From NCBI RefSeq assembly GCF_000003815.2, contig NC_049992.1, positions 10,404,755 through 10,468,754 of the forward strand: a DNA stretch of 64,000 nt, read 5' to 3'. Source of the DNA: Branchiostoma floridae. Taxonomy: Eukaryota; Chordata; Leptocardii; Amphioxiformes; Branchiostomatidae. Shown here in pieces: positions 38,701 through 45,965 of this stretch. Each line of letters begins with the position of its first letter. Positions within the stretch are counted from its first letter, which is position 1. Position numbers and translations under genes: made by a program. A model generated the notes under the pieces. That model was not told where the DNA came from, searched no databases, and saw only the letters and a program-made list of their open reading frames with translations.

Positions 38701-39829
38701 CTTCATGCAAGGCCGGCTCGGGGCTAAGGAAATGCTATTTACTTACACGTAGAGGTAGCGTCTCGTCAATGAAATTTTGCCTACTTCGACAAACGTATGT
38801 ACACTTTTTCACTTGAGATGTTCCTGTTTGGAAGCCAGTCTCTAGTGGCCACTAAAGACAGGATACCTATATAATCAATTATGATATAAGCAACTGACGG
38901 AATGATGCGACTGGTTGTTTCGCGAATTCGACAAACCACGATATGTTATAATCACAACTGAGTATCTCTAGCTCGATGGATACAGATCATGACTTTATGG
39001 TACATATACGTATACACAAAGACTTTGTGGATAGAATTCGCGCTTGTTTTGACTTCGACCCGTTGCCTCGTGTTTGCGACGATAACGGACCTTGTTTGCA
39101 GCCAAGTCACAGGTTCAGCATCTCGAGAAGTCAGTATTGTAGAGGTACATGTAGGATGAAGACTATTTAGCATGTGCTTGTATTTTTCAAGTACAAAACT
39201 AAAGCTGTGGGTTGTTGATAAGCCTTTTGCCTTTTCAGTTTGTTTAAACGTTTCTCTGTTCATGAGAAGCTCCAATCGGCCTGCATACCGCTTTTCATTC
39301 ACATTCGAATACCTGGTTTGACGTTTGTTTTCCGTGTTTGGAATCTAGGCATCCGCTTGATGGTCGATGTTGATTTTCTTACCAGCATTTTCGCGTTATA
39401 TTTGATACATATTGTACTCAGTATTAAATGAATTAACATTGTGTAGATCCAGTACCAAGGCACTTAAAAGACCAAGGCCAGAAAAGCCATCGACCAACTG
39501 GTAGGGACCTCGTAGCCAAAAGCACTGCATTTTGAGTCTCATTCTTCATAGTTAAACACTAAGCAAGACGTTATACGGGGATGCCATACTGGGAAATGAG
39601 GAGGCATTTGATGCCATGTAGTAACAGCACGTTATAGAGCAGATGTTCTTTAACATATTTCGCTTGCAACAATATCACATATGTGTCATATCTCCAACAG
39701 CCACGCTCTAACACATTGTCACTGTGGCATCCATAGTTATGCATGTGGTACTTACCTGTGCAAGCATCCGACCAGTAGAGCAAAAATCATCAGAACAACC
39801 CGCCGGTCAGCTGTGCGCAGCGTCCCCAT
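11770..39829 (-). CDS. Glycine-receptor alpha-like Cys-loop anion channel
   Basis: Nine coding exons in transcript order: 39829-39756, 29124-29039, 28706-28639, 22586-22366, 21267-21185, 19977-19840, 14493-14277, 12899-12797 and 12438-11770; every junction is GT/AG and in phase, giving 552 aa. Residues 1-24 form a signal peptide ([14 protein letters not shown] core). The Cys loop is C157-C171; the second disulfide typical of glycine receptors is C217-C228. Ligand-site positions are kept or conservatively changed (loop D IYLRQFW, loop B ESY, loop C YSTGDF). M1 is about 240-262; M2 follows the anion-selectivity motif PAR (269-271); M3 about 305-325; M4 527-550; the M3-M4 loop is long and charged. 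It should form plasma-membrane chloride channels gated by glycine or a related ligand; the ligand is inferred. The nine-exon layout matches vertebrate GLRA genes as I recall them. The end of exon 7 is copied into a minisatellite. Confidence 0.93.
12900..14276. other. Receptor intron 7: MITE plus minisatellite
   Basis: Intron between the M2 and M3 exons. It contains the MITE at 13622-13832 and the 67-bp minisatellite that abuts the 5' splice site of exon 7 (both listed). The part between 12900 and 13620 shows nothing recognisable. Confidence 0.6.
13622..13832. mobile_element. MITE copy with TACTGTAAATGCA ends
   Basis: The most complete copy of the family also seen at 3095, 4129 and 4543. Inverted ends TACTGTAAATGCA / TGCATTTACAGTA, internal TTCGCGGTAGTGG and TTCGCGGTGGTTTTAAGTTTG blocks. 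No coding capacity. Confidence 0.75.
13860..14335 (-). repeat. 67-bp minisatellite copied from the receptor M2-M3 exon end
   Basis: Seven units begin at 13860, 13927, 13994, 14061, 14141, 14208 and 14275. Six steps are 67, 67, 67, 80, 67 and 67 bp. The unit at 14275 is the real end of exon 7 (codons for [17 protein letters not shown]) plus its GTCAGT donor; the other six are intronic copies that keep both the coding-like stretch and the donor. The 14061 unit also keeps GGTGGTGATG, which matches exon sequence further 5' than the other copies, supporting the exon as the source. Confidence 0.95.
14530..14720 (+). repeat. tRNA-derived SINE-like segment
   Basis: The 5' part (TGTGTGGCGCAACGGCTAGA) looks like a tRNA A-box region, and GGTCCTGAGATCG about 40 bases on is a degraded B-box candidate. 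The arrangement fits the head of a tRNA-derived SINE rather than a working tRNA, since no acceptor stem closes. The right boundary is uncertain. Confidence 0.45.
16381..16927. mobile_element. Non-autonomous Tc1/mariner-type element
   Basis: Long terminal inverted repeats (GAGGGGTGATCAATAAGTCC on the left; GAGAGGTGATCAGTAAGTCC on the reverse strand at the right), matching through GGCCTCACCCAGAAATAAT and AACTCAGATTTC, so about 60 bp per arm. TA flanks both sides (16379-16380 and 16928-16929). The roughly 430-bp interior has short open frames but no transposase I recognise. Confidence 0.85.
19012..19589 (-). mobile_element. Internally deleted mariner-like element
   Basis: Terminal inverted repeats CGAGGGGCGTGCAATWAGTA continue through ATGGTCCTGACCCA at both ends, and TA is duplicated at 19010-19011 and 19590-19591. 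At 578 bp it is much shorter than a full mariner (about 1.3 kb). The interior retains only the N-terminal end of a transposase gene on the minus strand, so it is non-autonomous. Confidence 0.92.
19107..19406 (-). pseudogene. Mariner transposase N-terminal remnant
   Basis: A 99-codon frame encodes the first helix-turn-helix region of a mariner transposase: [20 protein letters not shown] followed by [12 protein letters not shown] and the PRPGRPS AT-hook-like motif (as GRPS). The catalytic DD(34)D domain is absent, so no activity is possible. Residues after about 75 look out of register. Confidence 0.88.
19984..20300. repeat. Three-copy tandem repeat of 116-125 bp beside receptor exon 6
   Basis: Units begin near 19991, 20107 and 20232 with GGAA(C/T)AGAG, and share ACGGGGG(T/A)TCA.TCATTAA, AAGAGGTTCG.AGTGTCAGGG and TCAGCAAGC blocks. 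The first unit starts about 13 bp from the 3' splice site of exon 6. The third copy is the most diverged. Confidence 0.85.
20395..21097 (-). mobile_element. 5'-truncated LINE, 3' end of reverse-transcriptase ORF
   Basis: The minus strand between about 20820 and 20580 reads [20 protein letters not shown] then CPLYNDMRN, the C-x2-C...H-x4-C motif at the C-terminal end of many non-LTR retrotransposon polyproteins (CR1/L2/I-like). A stop interrupts just before it, and upstream sequence (20830-21097) is degraded. The 3' end near 20395-20410 has AATAAAGATCATTCG. A matching tail occurs at 61370-61470. The fragment lies in receptor intron 5 in the same orientation as the gene. Confidence 0.75.
21268..22365. 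other. Receptor intron 4, no gene
   Basis: No exon is visible. Near 22090-22200 the plus strand ends in 'GATTTGTAAATGTTAATAAA' and (ATAA)n-like sequence, which resembles a LINE 3' tail but has no coding part. Both flanking splice sites belong to the receptor. Confidence 0.5.
23954..24149. repeat. 98-bp tandem duplication containing a CRE palindrome
   Basis: Two units, starting TACCACGTGTCCC and TACCGCATGTCCC, share ATTGACGT, CAATAAACCAGACAATC and CTAAG(C/T)ATTGACGGATTTC blocks. Unit 1 contains an exact TGACGTCA (23970-23977) and CACGTG (23957-23962); unit 2 has changed both. Confidence 0.85.
27229..27305. repeat. Alternating purine-pyrimidine tract (TG/CG)
   Basis: GTGTGAATGTGCTTGTGCGT and following GCGTGCGCACGCGTGTGTGT sequence alternates purine and pyrimidine for most of about 75 bases, a composition able to adopt Z-DNA. 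Lies within receptor intron 3. Confidence 0.7.
28707..29038. other. Receptor intron 2
   Basis: Short intron (332 bp) between the loop D exon and the upstream extracellular exon. Nothing else is recognisable in it. Confidence 0.7.
33918..34089. mobile_element. Foldback MITE, hAT-like, with 8-bp target duplication
   Basis: An almost complete hairpin: GCGGTGGCATAAAATAGTAT, CTGAGGAAG and GGCAAAGGAGTTCATTG on the left are mirrored by CAATGAACTCCTTTGCCGG, CTTCCTCAG and TTGCCACCGC on the right. CATGAACA flanks it directly on both sides (33910-33917, 34090-34097). A related copy is at 45071-45255. An 8-bp duplication suggests the hAT superfamily. Confidence 0.88.
35690..35838. repeat. Dispersed repeat, copy 1
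   Basis: Strongly similar to 42468-42616: both carry TTAACTCTTTTAAAATCGTC-like, TCGTCGTTCTGAG, CACACTTATCT, GAGCGTAGTAAAGAATTGCG and GACTAACCCCTCAC blocks in order. Copy 1 is flanked by two related short segments (GATCGGAGCAGG...GAGAAGAC and ATCGGAGCAGAGAG...AAGAC). No coding content; class unknown. Confidence 0.8.
36197..36801. mobile_element. GC-rich-ended MITE split by a LINE insertion
   Basis: Left end GGCTTAGGTCCTAATTCCCA continues to CCCGGGGCCCAGCCGG (ends 36233). The right end is its reverse complement (CCAGGTCGGGACCCGG...GGGACCTAAGCC, ends 36801). The MITE is interrupted from 36234 to 36628 by LINE-derived sequence. A relative with the same ends is at 48558-48895 in the PMP22-like gene. 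Confidence 0.8.
36234..36628 (+). mobile_element. LINE 3' fragment with (GATACA)n tail, inside a MITE
   Basis: The plus strand 36255-36533 encodes the C-terminal end of a non-LTR reverse transcriptase polyprotein: a YKM..LVD(V/I)P..KYL segment, then [20 protein letters not shown] and LCSFKERL, a pattern typical of CR1/Rex-like ORF2 ends. It finishes with TATATATAGATACAGATACA repeats. TATATAGATACAGATACAG also precedes the fragment, suggesting either two successive insertions or a duplicated tail. It is 5'-truncated and inactive. Confidence 0.8.
37890..38200 (-). mobile_element. LINE 3' end fragment
   Basis: On the minus strand it ends ACAATAAAGGTCATTCA, and 37950-38162 contains [17 protein letters not shown], resembling the short conserved block near the C-terminus of CR1-like polyproteins. 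It is truncated at its 5' side and too degraded for a firm family name. Confidence 0.55.
38222..38640 (-). mobile_element. LINE 3' end fragment with ORF2 C-terminus
   Basis: Minus-strand 38386-38625 reads [20 protein letters not shown], then SSPLREFF, then [12 protein letters not shown], a pattern typical of the tail of CR1/L2-like LINE polyproteins in marine invertebrates. The 3' end near 38225 carries AATAAAGCTGAATCTGAAT. It lies just right of the preceding fragment in the same orientation; they may be two insertions. Confidence 0.7.
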
Positions 39830-40829
39830 GTCTGCTCAAGTTGGGACGGCTGTTGAAGAGCTCACATGCCAAGTCCGCCGAAGCTACGGCAAAATTGTGA
39901 CCTCCTACCGGGGTACCTATGCCGTTAGTCTGCTGATCTCCAGGCCACGTACTGAAGTCAGGATGGACTAGAGGACACTCCGGAACAAAACCGCTGACTG
40001 AGTGTGATAAAGTTGAGAACCGGCTCCCACCGTCGCCGAAACTGTACCAGAGCCGGCAGCAACCGATAACGTACATGTAGCAGTCATGGCATGCTGGATG
40101 ATTCACGTCACATCGAACCGGGCTGCCATTGGTCACTGCATTCAAACGTTTCCCTTCGGGTTAACGGCACAGGTTCCAAACGCACTCGAGGCATGATGGG
40201 ACCGTAAATTTGGACAGAGAGCTATAAAAGTCCACAGGAAGGTTGTGGAAAACGACTGTTATGAAAACGGGCCCATGAAAAGACTAGACAGCTCATATCT
40301 GTCACTGTATATCGCCTACCGAACAGCGCATAGCTACAGTTAATGTCGCAGTCTGCCGCGCATTAGGGACAAGAGGCCATTGGTGGGAGGGTAGTCTGGG
40401 CCCCCACGCCACTCCGTCTGTAATTATCAGTGTCACTGTGCACAAGCTAACTTGTCAAATTTGTATTATGCTGTTTATCAAATTGGCCTTCTTCATATCA
40501 CCATCACGAAATCGTTTGATGCACAAGTACGATAAAGAATAGAAGTACAGGACAATTTATCTTTACTTGATCCTAACGTTACAAAATCAACGCCGACGTC
40601 ATTAAGCTACAATACTTCGGACTCATATCTGATGTTATACATCGGAATTTCTGTTCGTATACTAACCCTGGAGTCCCCCTGGGCTAGGCATGATTTCGGA
40701 TCCAAATGTTACGGGTAACTTCAATCTTAACTCAGGGGTCGATGTCCTATGAGTTTATACAGTCACTCATCAAACCAGCACAGCGTCCGTTATGCAAACA
40801 TCACGTATAACACTGGCAGCGCATGACCC

Positions 40830-40925
40830 AGCTATACACAGCCCCATTACTGTGTGTCGAATTGTTTGTCTGTACATGGGGATGATTGGCACATTCCACG
40901 CACAGTAATGGGGCTGTGTATAGCT
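40830..40925. repeat. Perfect 25-bp inverted repeat with 46-bp loop
   Basis: The left arm (40830-40854, core ACACAGCCCCATTACTG) and right arm (40901-40925, core CAGTAATGGGGCTGTGT) are exact reverse complements. Weaker pairing continues outward (TGGCAG / CTGCCA). It is about 1 kb upstream of the receptor start codon. Confidence 0.9.
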
Positions 40926-41873
40926 GTTCTCCTGCCAATTGTCCTCCGTTATTGTAGCAACATTTCCCATATGGTGTGGTGCCACTTTGACATGACAGCG
41001 GATATTACAGGCTAACTGCTGTGGAACCCATCATGAGTAACGATGGTGGCATCTTATCTGTACCGTTAGTGCCTTTTAAAGATATACAGCCAAATTTGTA
41101 AACGACATTGCTTCCAATGTAAAGTTTCTTGTGTGAACATGTATTATGTATGATTGGGAAGGTAGGATTACTACGGTCTCGAGCCATGGCAATCTGTAGC
41201 TCTGACCTGATGGCGTTGGCGTCTGCGACACCACCTTCAAACACTCGACATGTGGAACAGTTGAGAAGTTGATCCAGTGGGGTCCTGTTAGACCTGACCA
41301 TACGTTATGTGGGGCGATGGATCGATAACCTGTCTGCCATGGTCAGCAACACGGACATAAGGATGAAAATCTTCCAATGGGGAATGGCGCGGCAATTCTC
41401 GAGGGTGATTTCCCAACTCCACGAAGCTTCTTCAAAGTACAGGTCGAACCACCACGAATACGTTATTGCGAAGTAACTGCCAGTACCGCTGAACACAAAT
41501 GTTCACAACGACTCCCCACAGTGCACCGATGATACAATAGTTTAAAGAACAAAGCACATGCCTAATTGTTGTGGATGTACAAAATGTGGACAAACTCAAG
41601 ATCACGACAGCTGCAATGAAATACTATTTCCCCAGATGCCGCTAGGCCACAGAAGCGCTTCATCAAAATCCCAAACACAAAAAAAACTCTGCTCTTCTGT
41701 TCAAGCCTATTCCGTGATATAACATGACGGCTGACTGTTGATATATCAATATGCGTAGAAATGAAACATGTCCTGGTGCTATAGTTGTAGTACAGGTGAC
41801 TGACCTTAAGAGTAACATTCTCGGGCGCAGGTGACATTACACCGAACGACTTGCCACACCTGCTCCCTGTAAC

Positions 41874-42085
41874 GCTAGTTCACCTTTATCCGCGGGGCAA
41901 CCTTTATCCGTTGTCTTTAAAGACAGCACATTTAGAAGTATTAAATCTGCGGACTGTGGTTTCAAATTTGCAATATTTTCAAAACGTTCCAATTTGAAAT
42001 CACCGTCCGCCGACTTCATATCCCTATATACGCTTTATTCTACAAACAACGGATATAGGTTACCCTCGGATATAGGTGAACCAGC
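41874..42085. repeat. Foldback element with duplicated TATCCG blocks
   Basis: Left end GCTAGTTCACCTTTATCCGC then CAACCTTTATCCGTTGT is mirrored by ACAACGGATATAGGTTACC and CGGATATAGGTGAACCAGC at the right. Each arm has the ACCT(T/A)TATCCG block twice. No target duplication is clear. Confidence 0.78.
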
Positions 42086-42467
42086 ATGATATCAACCTCC
42101 AAACGCTGTTGAAAACAATGTCATAAATTCTAAGACGCCCAGTTCATATGCAATCATGCTCTCTAGTTGAGTGCGATTGAAAGTCGAAATATTCACGGGT
42201 TTTTTGGTTTACACTTTTATACAAGGTAGTTTTACAAAGACACCGGTTTATACATGGGATGGACAAGCGTGCATGTGCAGGGTATAATTGTGATGTTCTT
42301 CAAAATTACTGTTTTTTCCATCTATATTCTTACGGATCTGTGCTTTTATTTGCCCTATCTTCAGTGTCAATAGAAGTTTTACCTTTCAGGGTTCGCCTTA
42401 TTCGTAAGATATTCTGTCCGTCAACCGCAGATAGATATCGATCAGTGGAAACCGATGTGGAGGGAAA

Positions 42468-42616
42468 CTACTAAAATTAACTCTTTTAAAATCGTCGTTC
42501 TGAGGCCCCCTGCCTAATTCTCGCCGCGTTTTCCACACTTATCTGGGCCATTTATCAGCGAGCGTAGTAAAGAATTGCGAATCGTTACCAGAGCTGACTA
42601 ACCCCTCACCTTTCAC
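42468..42616. repeat. Dispersed repeat, copy 2
   Basis: Second copy of the roughly 145-bp repeat at 35690-35838, same orientation. Blocks CGTCGTTCTGAG, GAGCGTAGTAAAGAATTGCG and GACTAACCCCTCAC are unchanged or nearly so. Confidence 0.8.
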
Positions 42617-45070
42617 AACTCTCCTGGGCCCGACAAACAGCCACCGTTTCCACTTTTGTCTGACCTTCTGACACACCGGCACCCCGAACCGACTTCATCA
42701 CCTTCAAGGGTTGTTGATGGTTATCTGAGACGATAGAAATGGTATGGTGGGCACAATTTAGCCTCCATTCAGGAACTCATCAGATTGATCTCAAGGGAGT
42801 GCAACTGGGGTGTAACATGGATTTTTTCCAACTTTTTCACCCCACATCACAAGACACCACTTTTCATTAAGGTTACACATGGGAGGTTAGGATTAGTGAT
42901 AATGTAGTCAGATATTTCTGCGTCACACCTGAAAGGTAAAATCCTAAGGAACGGTAGAGGCAAAGATCTTGTGGTTTGATAAATGTTGTTATGGATGTTT
43001 CTCAGCCAGCAAACCTATGATCTATGAACTATTACTGAAAGGAATTAGAGTGGGTAGTCTTTTGTCAGTCGAGACACTAGGCACCGGCCGTGAAGTTATT
43101 GCTCTTTGACTGGTAACGTTATATGTTTGGCAAAGTGGTATCATATAGATCTCCGTGTTATGGCAAACTCTTCACTCTTACTAAAAGTCACTCTGGTGGA
43201 CCAGCCTTTTCATCGGATGACCGAACAAGTGTTAGTGCCCGAACGCTGTCTTGTTGGTTATGTCAGACATCTTCGCACTGCATTACCATCTTTTATTACT
43301 TGATAATCACATTTGAGGTTCTGATTACTCACTTTGCTCTGACTGCATATCGGATAATGATTTGTTGCTCTTGACAGCCTCAGATCTCGGTATTAAAGCA
43401 GAGAGATCTTTGTAGCTATCAGAAGCTAGTACGTAGTTTAAACATGCAACCGAGGGTTCTTTCTTTATCTCTTTATCTATTATTAGCATCCACCAGTAGC
43501 ATGCATATGCATCGTAGTTACTATTTTCCCTGGTGTTCTATTCTATATACAGCCATAAATAATGATTACAGATGTACACATAGTCTATTTCAATCAACAT
43601 TAATTGAAATGACAACTAATTGAGTCTACATAACTACTTAGCAAACGTAGAATTGAGAACTAAGATAAAACGTCACAGAGACGTCAAAAGTCTGATTTAG
43701 AAACCATTCATGTCTACAGCTTATTTTTTCACACCAACAGTTGTCTATATTATATCTCTTATACTGATGTATATTTGTTCATTTCATAGAGGCTACTTCA
43801 GAAATTCGAAATAAGGCGCCGTTAAGAAAAAAAGCACTTTTGTAAGATGGAATCAATGCTCGCTTCATAGGCCAAGAAATTGCCATTGTCATTGAAGAAG
43901 ATCAATTTAGGATAAAAATCCGAAATAAAGGGACACTTCACCAGAAGAGGAAAAAGGACGAATCTCTACATCATCCCACTGCGGCTTGGGCGTAAATCTT
44001 TGCCAAGTGCTCAACTTTCCCACACAGAGGTGACAAAACCCGGTTTAAGCTCTGTAGCGCACACAGCACACGTTAGGATTACCGCAGTAAGTCTGACACT
44101 CAGTGGTAAGTGTTTGCTTATCTCCCTCGCCACCTTGGAGTCAAGTCATTCCTGACAACCCTCACGGTGGATTAGCGGATGATGAACTCAACTCGACCCA
44201 TGTAATGTGGGCTCTCAACATTTCTTTGTTGACCATGGTAAGTATGTTAGGTTTATATATGATTATATGTTCCTCATGCAATTCCGTCATCTATATTCTT
44301 TCAGCGGCGCCCACCTCTGATTCGTATATATATATTTCTCCTGAGACATTTCTGAAATTGATGAATCATACACGGTCAAGTGCATCATAACTTCCAGCAG
44401 CTCCAGTGAAGGCCACACAAGTGTCGGCCGCGAAACCAACAGGTCCAGGAAAAGGGAATGCCTCTACGTCATCTAGCGATCTTATCGTGAACTGTAGCTT
44501 CAAACTCCAATCAGAATGGAAAGCCTGTTAACAACAGAATATCTTTTGACTGGTATGTATAGAAGAATAGATTAGTTTAATAACAATAGGGCCTAGTGAC
44601 TAAATTGTATGAATAACATCCTCTGGGGACCCCAAAACTAATGCGCATGGGCGTAAATAATATAGCAAAAAATGCTACTACTTAAAACAACAGGACTAAA
44701 CATACACTCCATGCTTTTACAGACTTGGTTTACCTTTAATATGTTCACCTTCAGTAAGACCGTAAGAGACAACCATCGCCATTTCAGTAATGTTTTATTG
44801 CCACTCTTGTTTAAGGATGGAAACTAGGGCTCTGTGGCCCTTATACCCAGAGTAGACCCTTTGGCAAGTATAAACTTTTGATTGACTAGGGATGGTATTG
44901 GGTGACGTGTTGCCACAACAGCTTTTCTTAGACCACGCGAAAATCAATGCGCGCGCGGATGTCATCCACAAAATTAAGACAGTGTTGACTAAATTCTGTC
45001 TGAATGAGATCGCAGTTTCAGATCGGCCCTCAAAGTCTCACCTACTAATTGCCATAATTGTTGTTTGACC

Positions 45071-45255
45071 CTAATCTCCAAGCAGATTCCCAGTGGCATA
45101 AGATAGTATCAAGGAGGTTATATCAAAGCTAGCCGGCCAGAGGAGGTCAGCTGCCTCCCGGTGCCTGTCTGACCCCCTTTGGCCGGCTATACTCCTTGGC
45201 CAGCTTTGATACTATCAGATAATCTTATGGCACTATAGGATCTGCTTGGAGATTA
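45071..45255. mobile_element. Foldback MITE, hAT-like, second copy
   Basis: Ends TAATCTCCAAGCAGAT / ATCTGCTTGGAGATTA, with inner TGGCATAAGATAGTATCAA and AGCCGGCCA blocks mirrored at the right. GTTTGACC flanks it directly on both sides (45063-45070 and 45256-45263). It is a relative of 33918-34089, with the same end motif and same duplication length. Confidence 0.9.
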
Positions 45256-45965
45256 GTTTGACCTGTCCATTTCCTGTGAACCCGTCGTGACGTCACGGGT
45301 TCGGTATGTCCCAAAACATCTCCCCGCGCCTGCGGAGTGCGGCGTGTTTGTGCGGGGCACGTCACAGGTGAGTCGGCACGAACAATACCCGGCTTACCTG
45401 CCGCAGGGGATGGCACTGCCAGCCGCTCGGGAACATACCATCAGAGCACCTTACGGGGGTGGTACAGGATCGATATAACATACAGCAGTCTGTCGTTGAT
45501 GACCAATTGGTTTAAACTATAAAAATGTTATAACAAGTACTTTACTTCACTACACGCACGTTGTTCTGGTAGTAATCCTGTCAGCGGCGTTGTTTTTCTT
45601 GCTGGCTTGTTGAAAGTTTCTACCTACGTGACAGAGTGGACACGCCCTTTCTGTAAAACCTGTCCTACCAGTTCCTAACCGACAACAAATTTAACCGTCT
45701 AGGACAAGAAGTGACGGTTTGGGACAAAGCTAACGCCTTTATTCTCAGTCATCGTAACCTTTTCGAATGTTTTCTAGTGAATTTCTGTACTTGTAAAGGT
45801 TTCCACACCTGGCTACTCAGGTTACGCGGTTCTTGGATTTTTTTCCAGTCCGCCATCTTAGTTTTCGGACAGTGCACTGCAGACAAAGACAGCAGACGGA
45901 AGCCTGTAGACCATCGTCTCAGCAGCTTTATTCTAAGGACTGAATACAGAGACTAACCCTTCATC

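Larger units (their letters stand above)
29125..39755. other. Receptor intron 1 (10.6 kb)
   Basis: First intron, between the signal-peptide exon and exon 2. It contains a 40-bp tandem duplication (30641-30720), a hAT-like MITE (33918), a dispersed repeat (35690), a MITE split by a LINE (36197-36801) and two LINE ends (37890-38640). The span 29130-33900 holds no exon I can support; the longest frames there (up to 117 codons) match no family known to me. First introns of such genes often hold enhancers, but none can be named here. Confidence 0.5.
39830..45070. other. Intergenic region 5' of the receptor
   Basis: Sequence between the receptor start codon and the PMP22-like gene. It should contain the receptor promoter near 39830-40200, though no TATA box is obvious on the minus strand. 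It holds a perfect inverted repeat (40830-40925), a foldback element (41874-42085) and a dispersed repeat (42468-42616). From 42620 to 45070 nothing is recognisable. Confidence 0.5.

Noticed and set aside
40222-40229. TATAAAAG on the plus strand upstream of the receptor
   Set aside because: Wrong orientation for the minus-strand receptor, and no plus-strand gene follows.
41005-41496. Two same-frame minus-strand frames separated by one TAA (together about 160 codons), with a faint resemblance to the region after TM3 of ionotropic glutamate receptors
   Set aside because: The SYTANL-type core motif is not there, there are no supporting splice sites, and the likeness is too weak to call a pseudogene.
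44103-44390. 95-codon plus-strand frame with a hydrophobic stretch
   Set aside because: AT-rich, no homologous family, and no compatible exon on either side.
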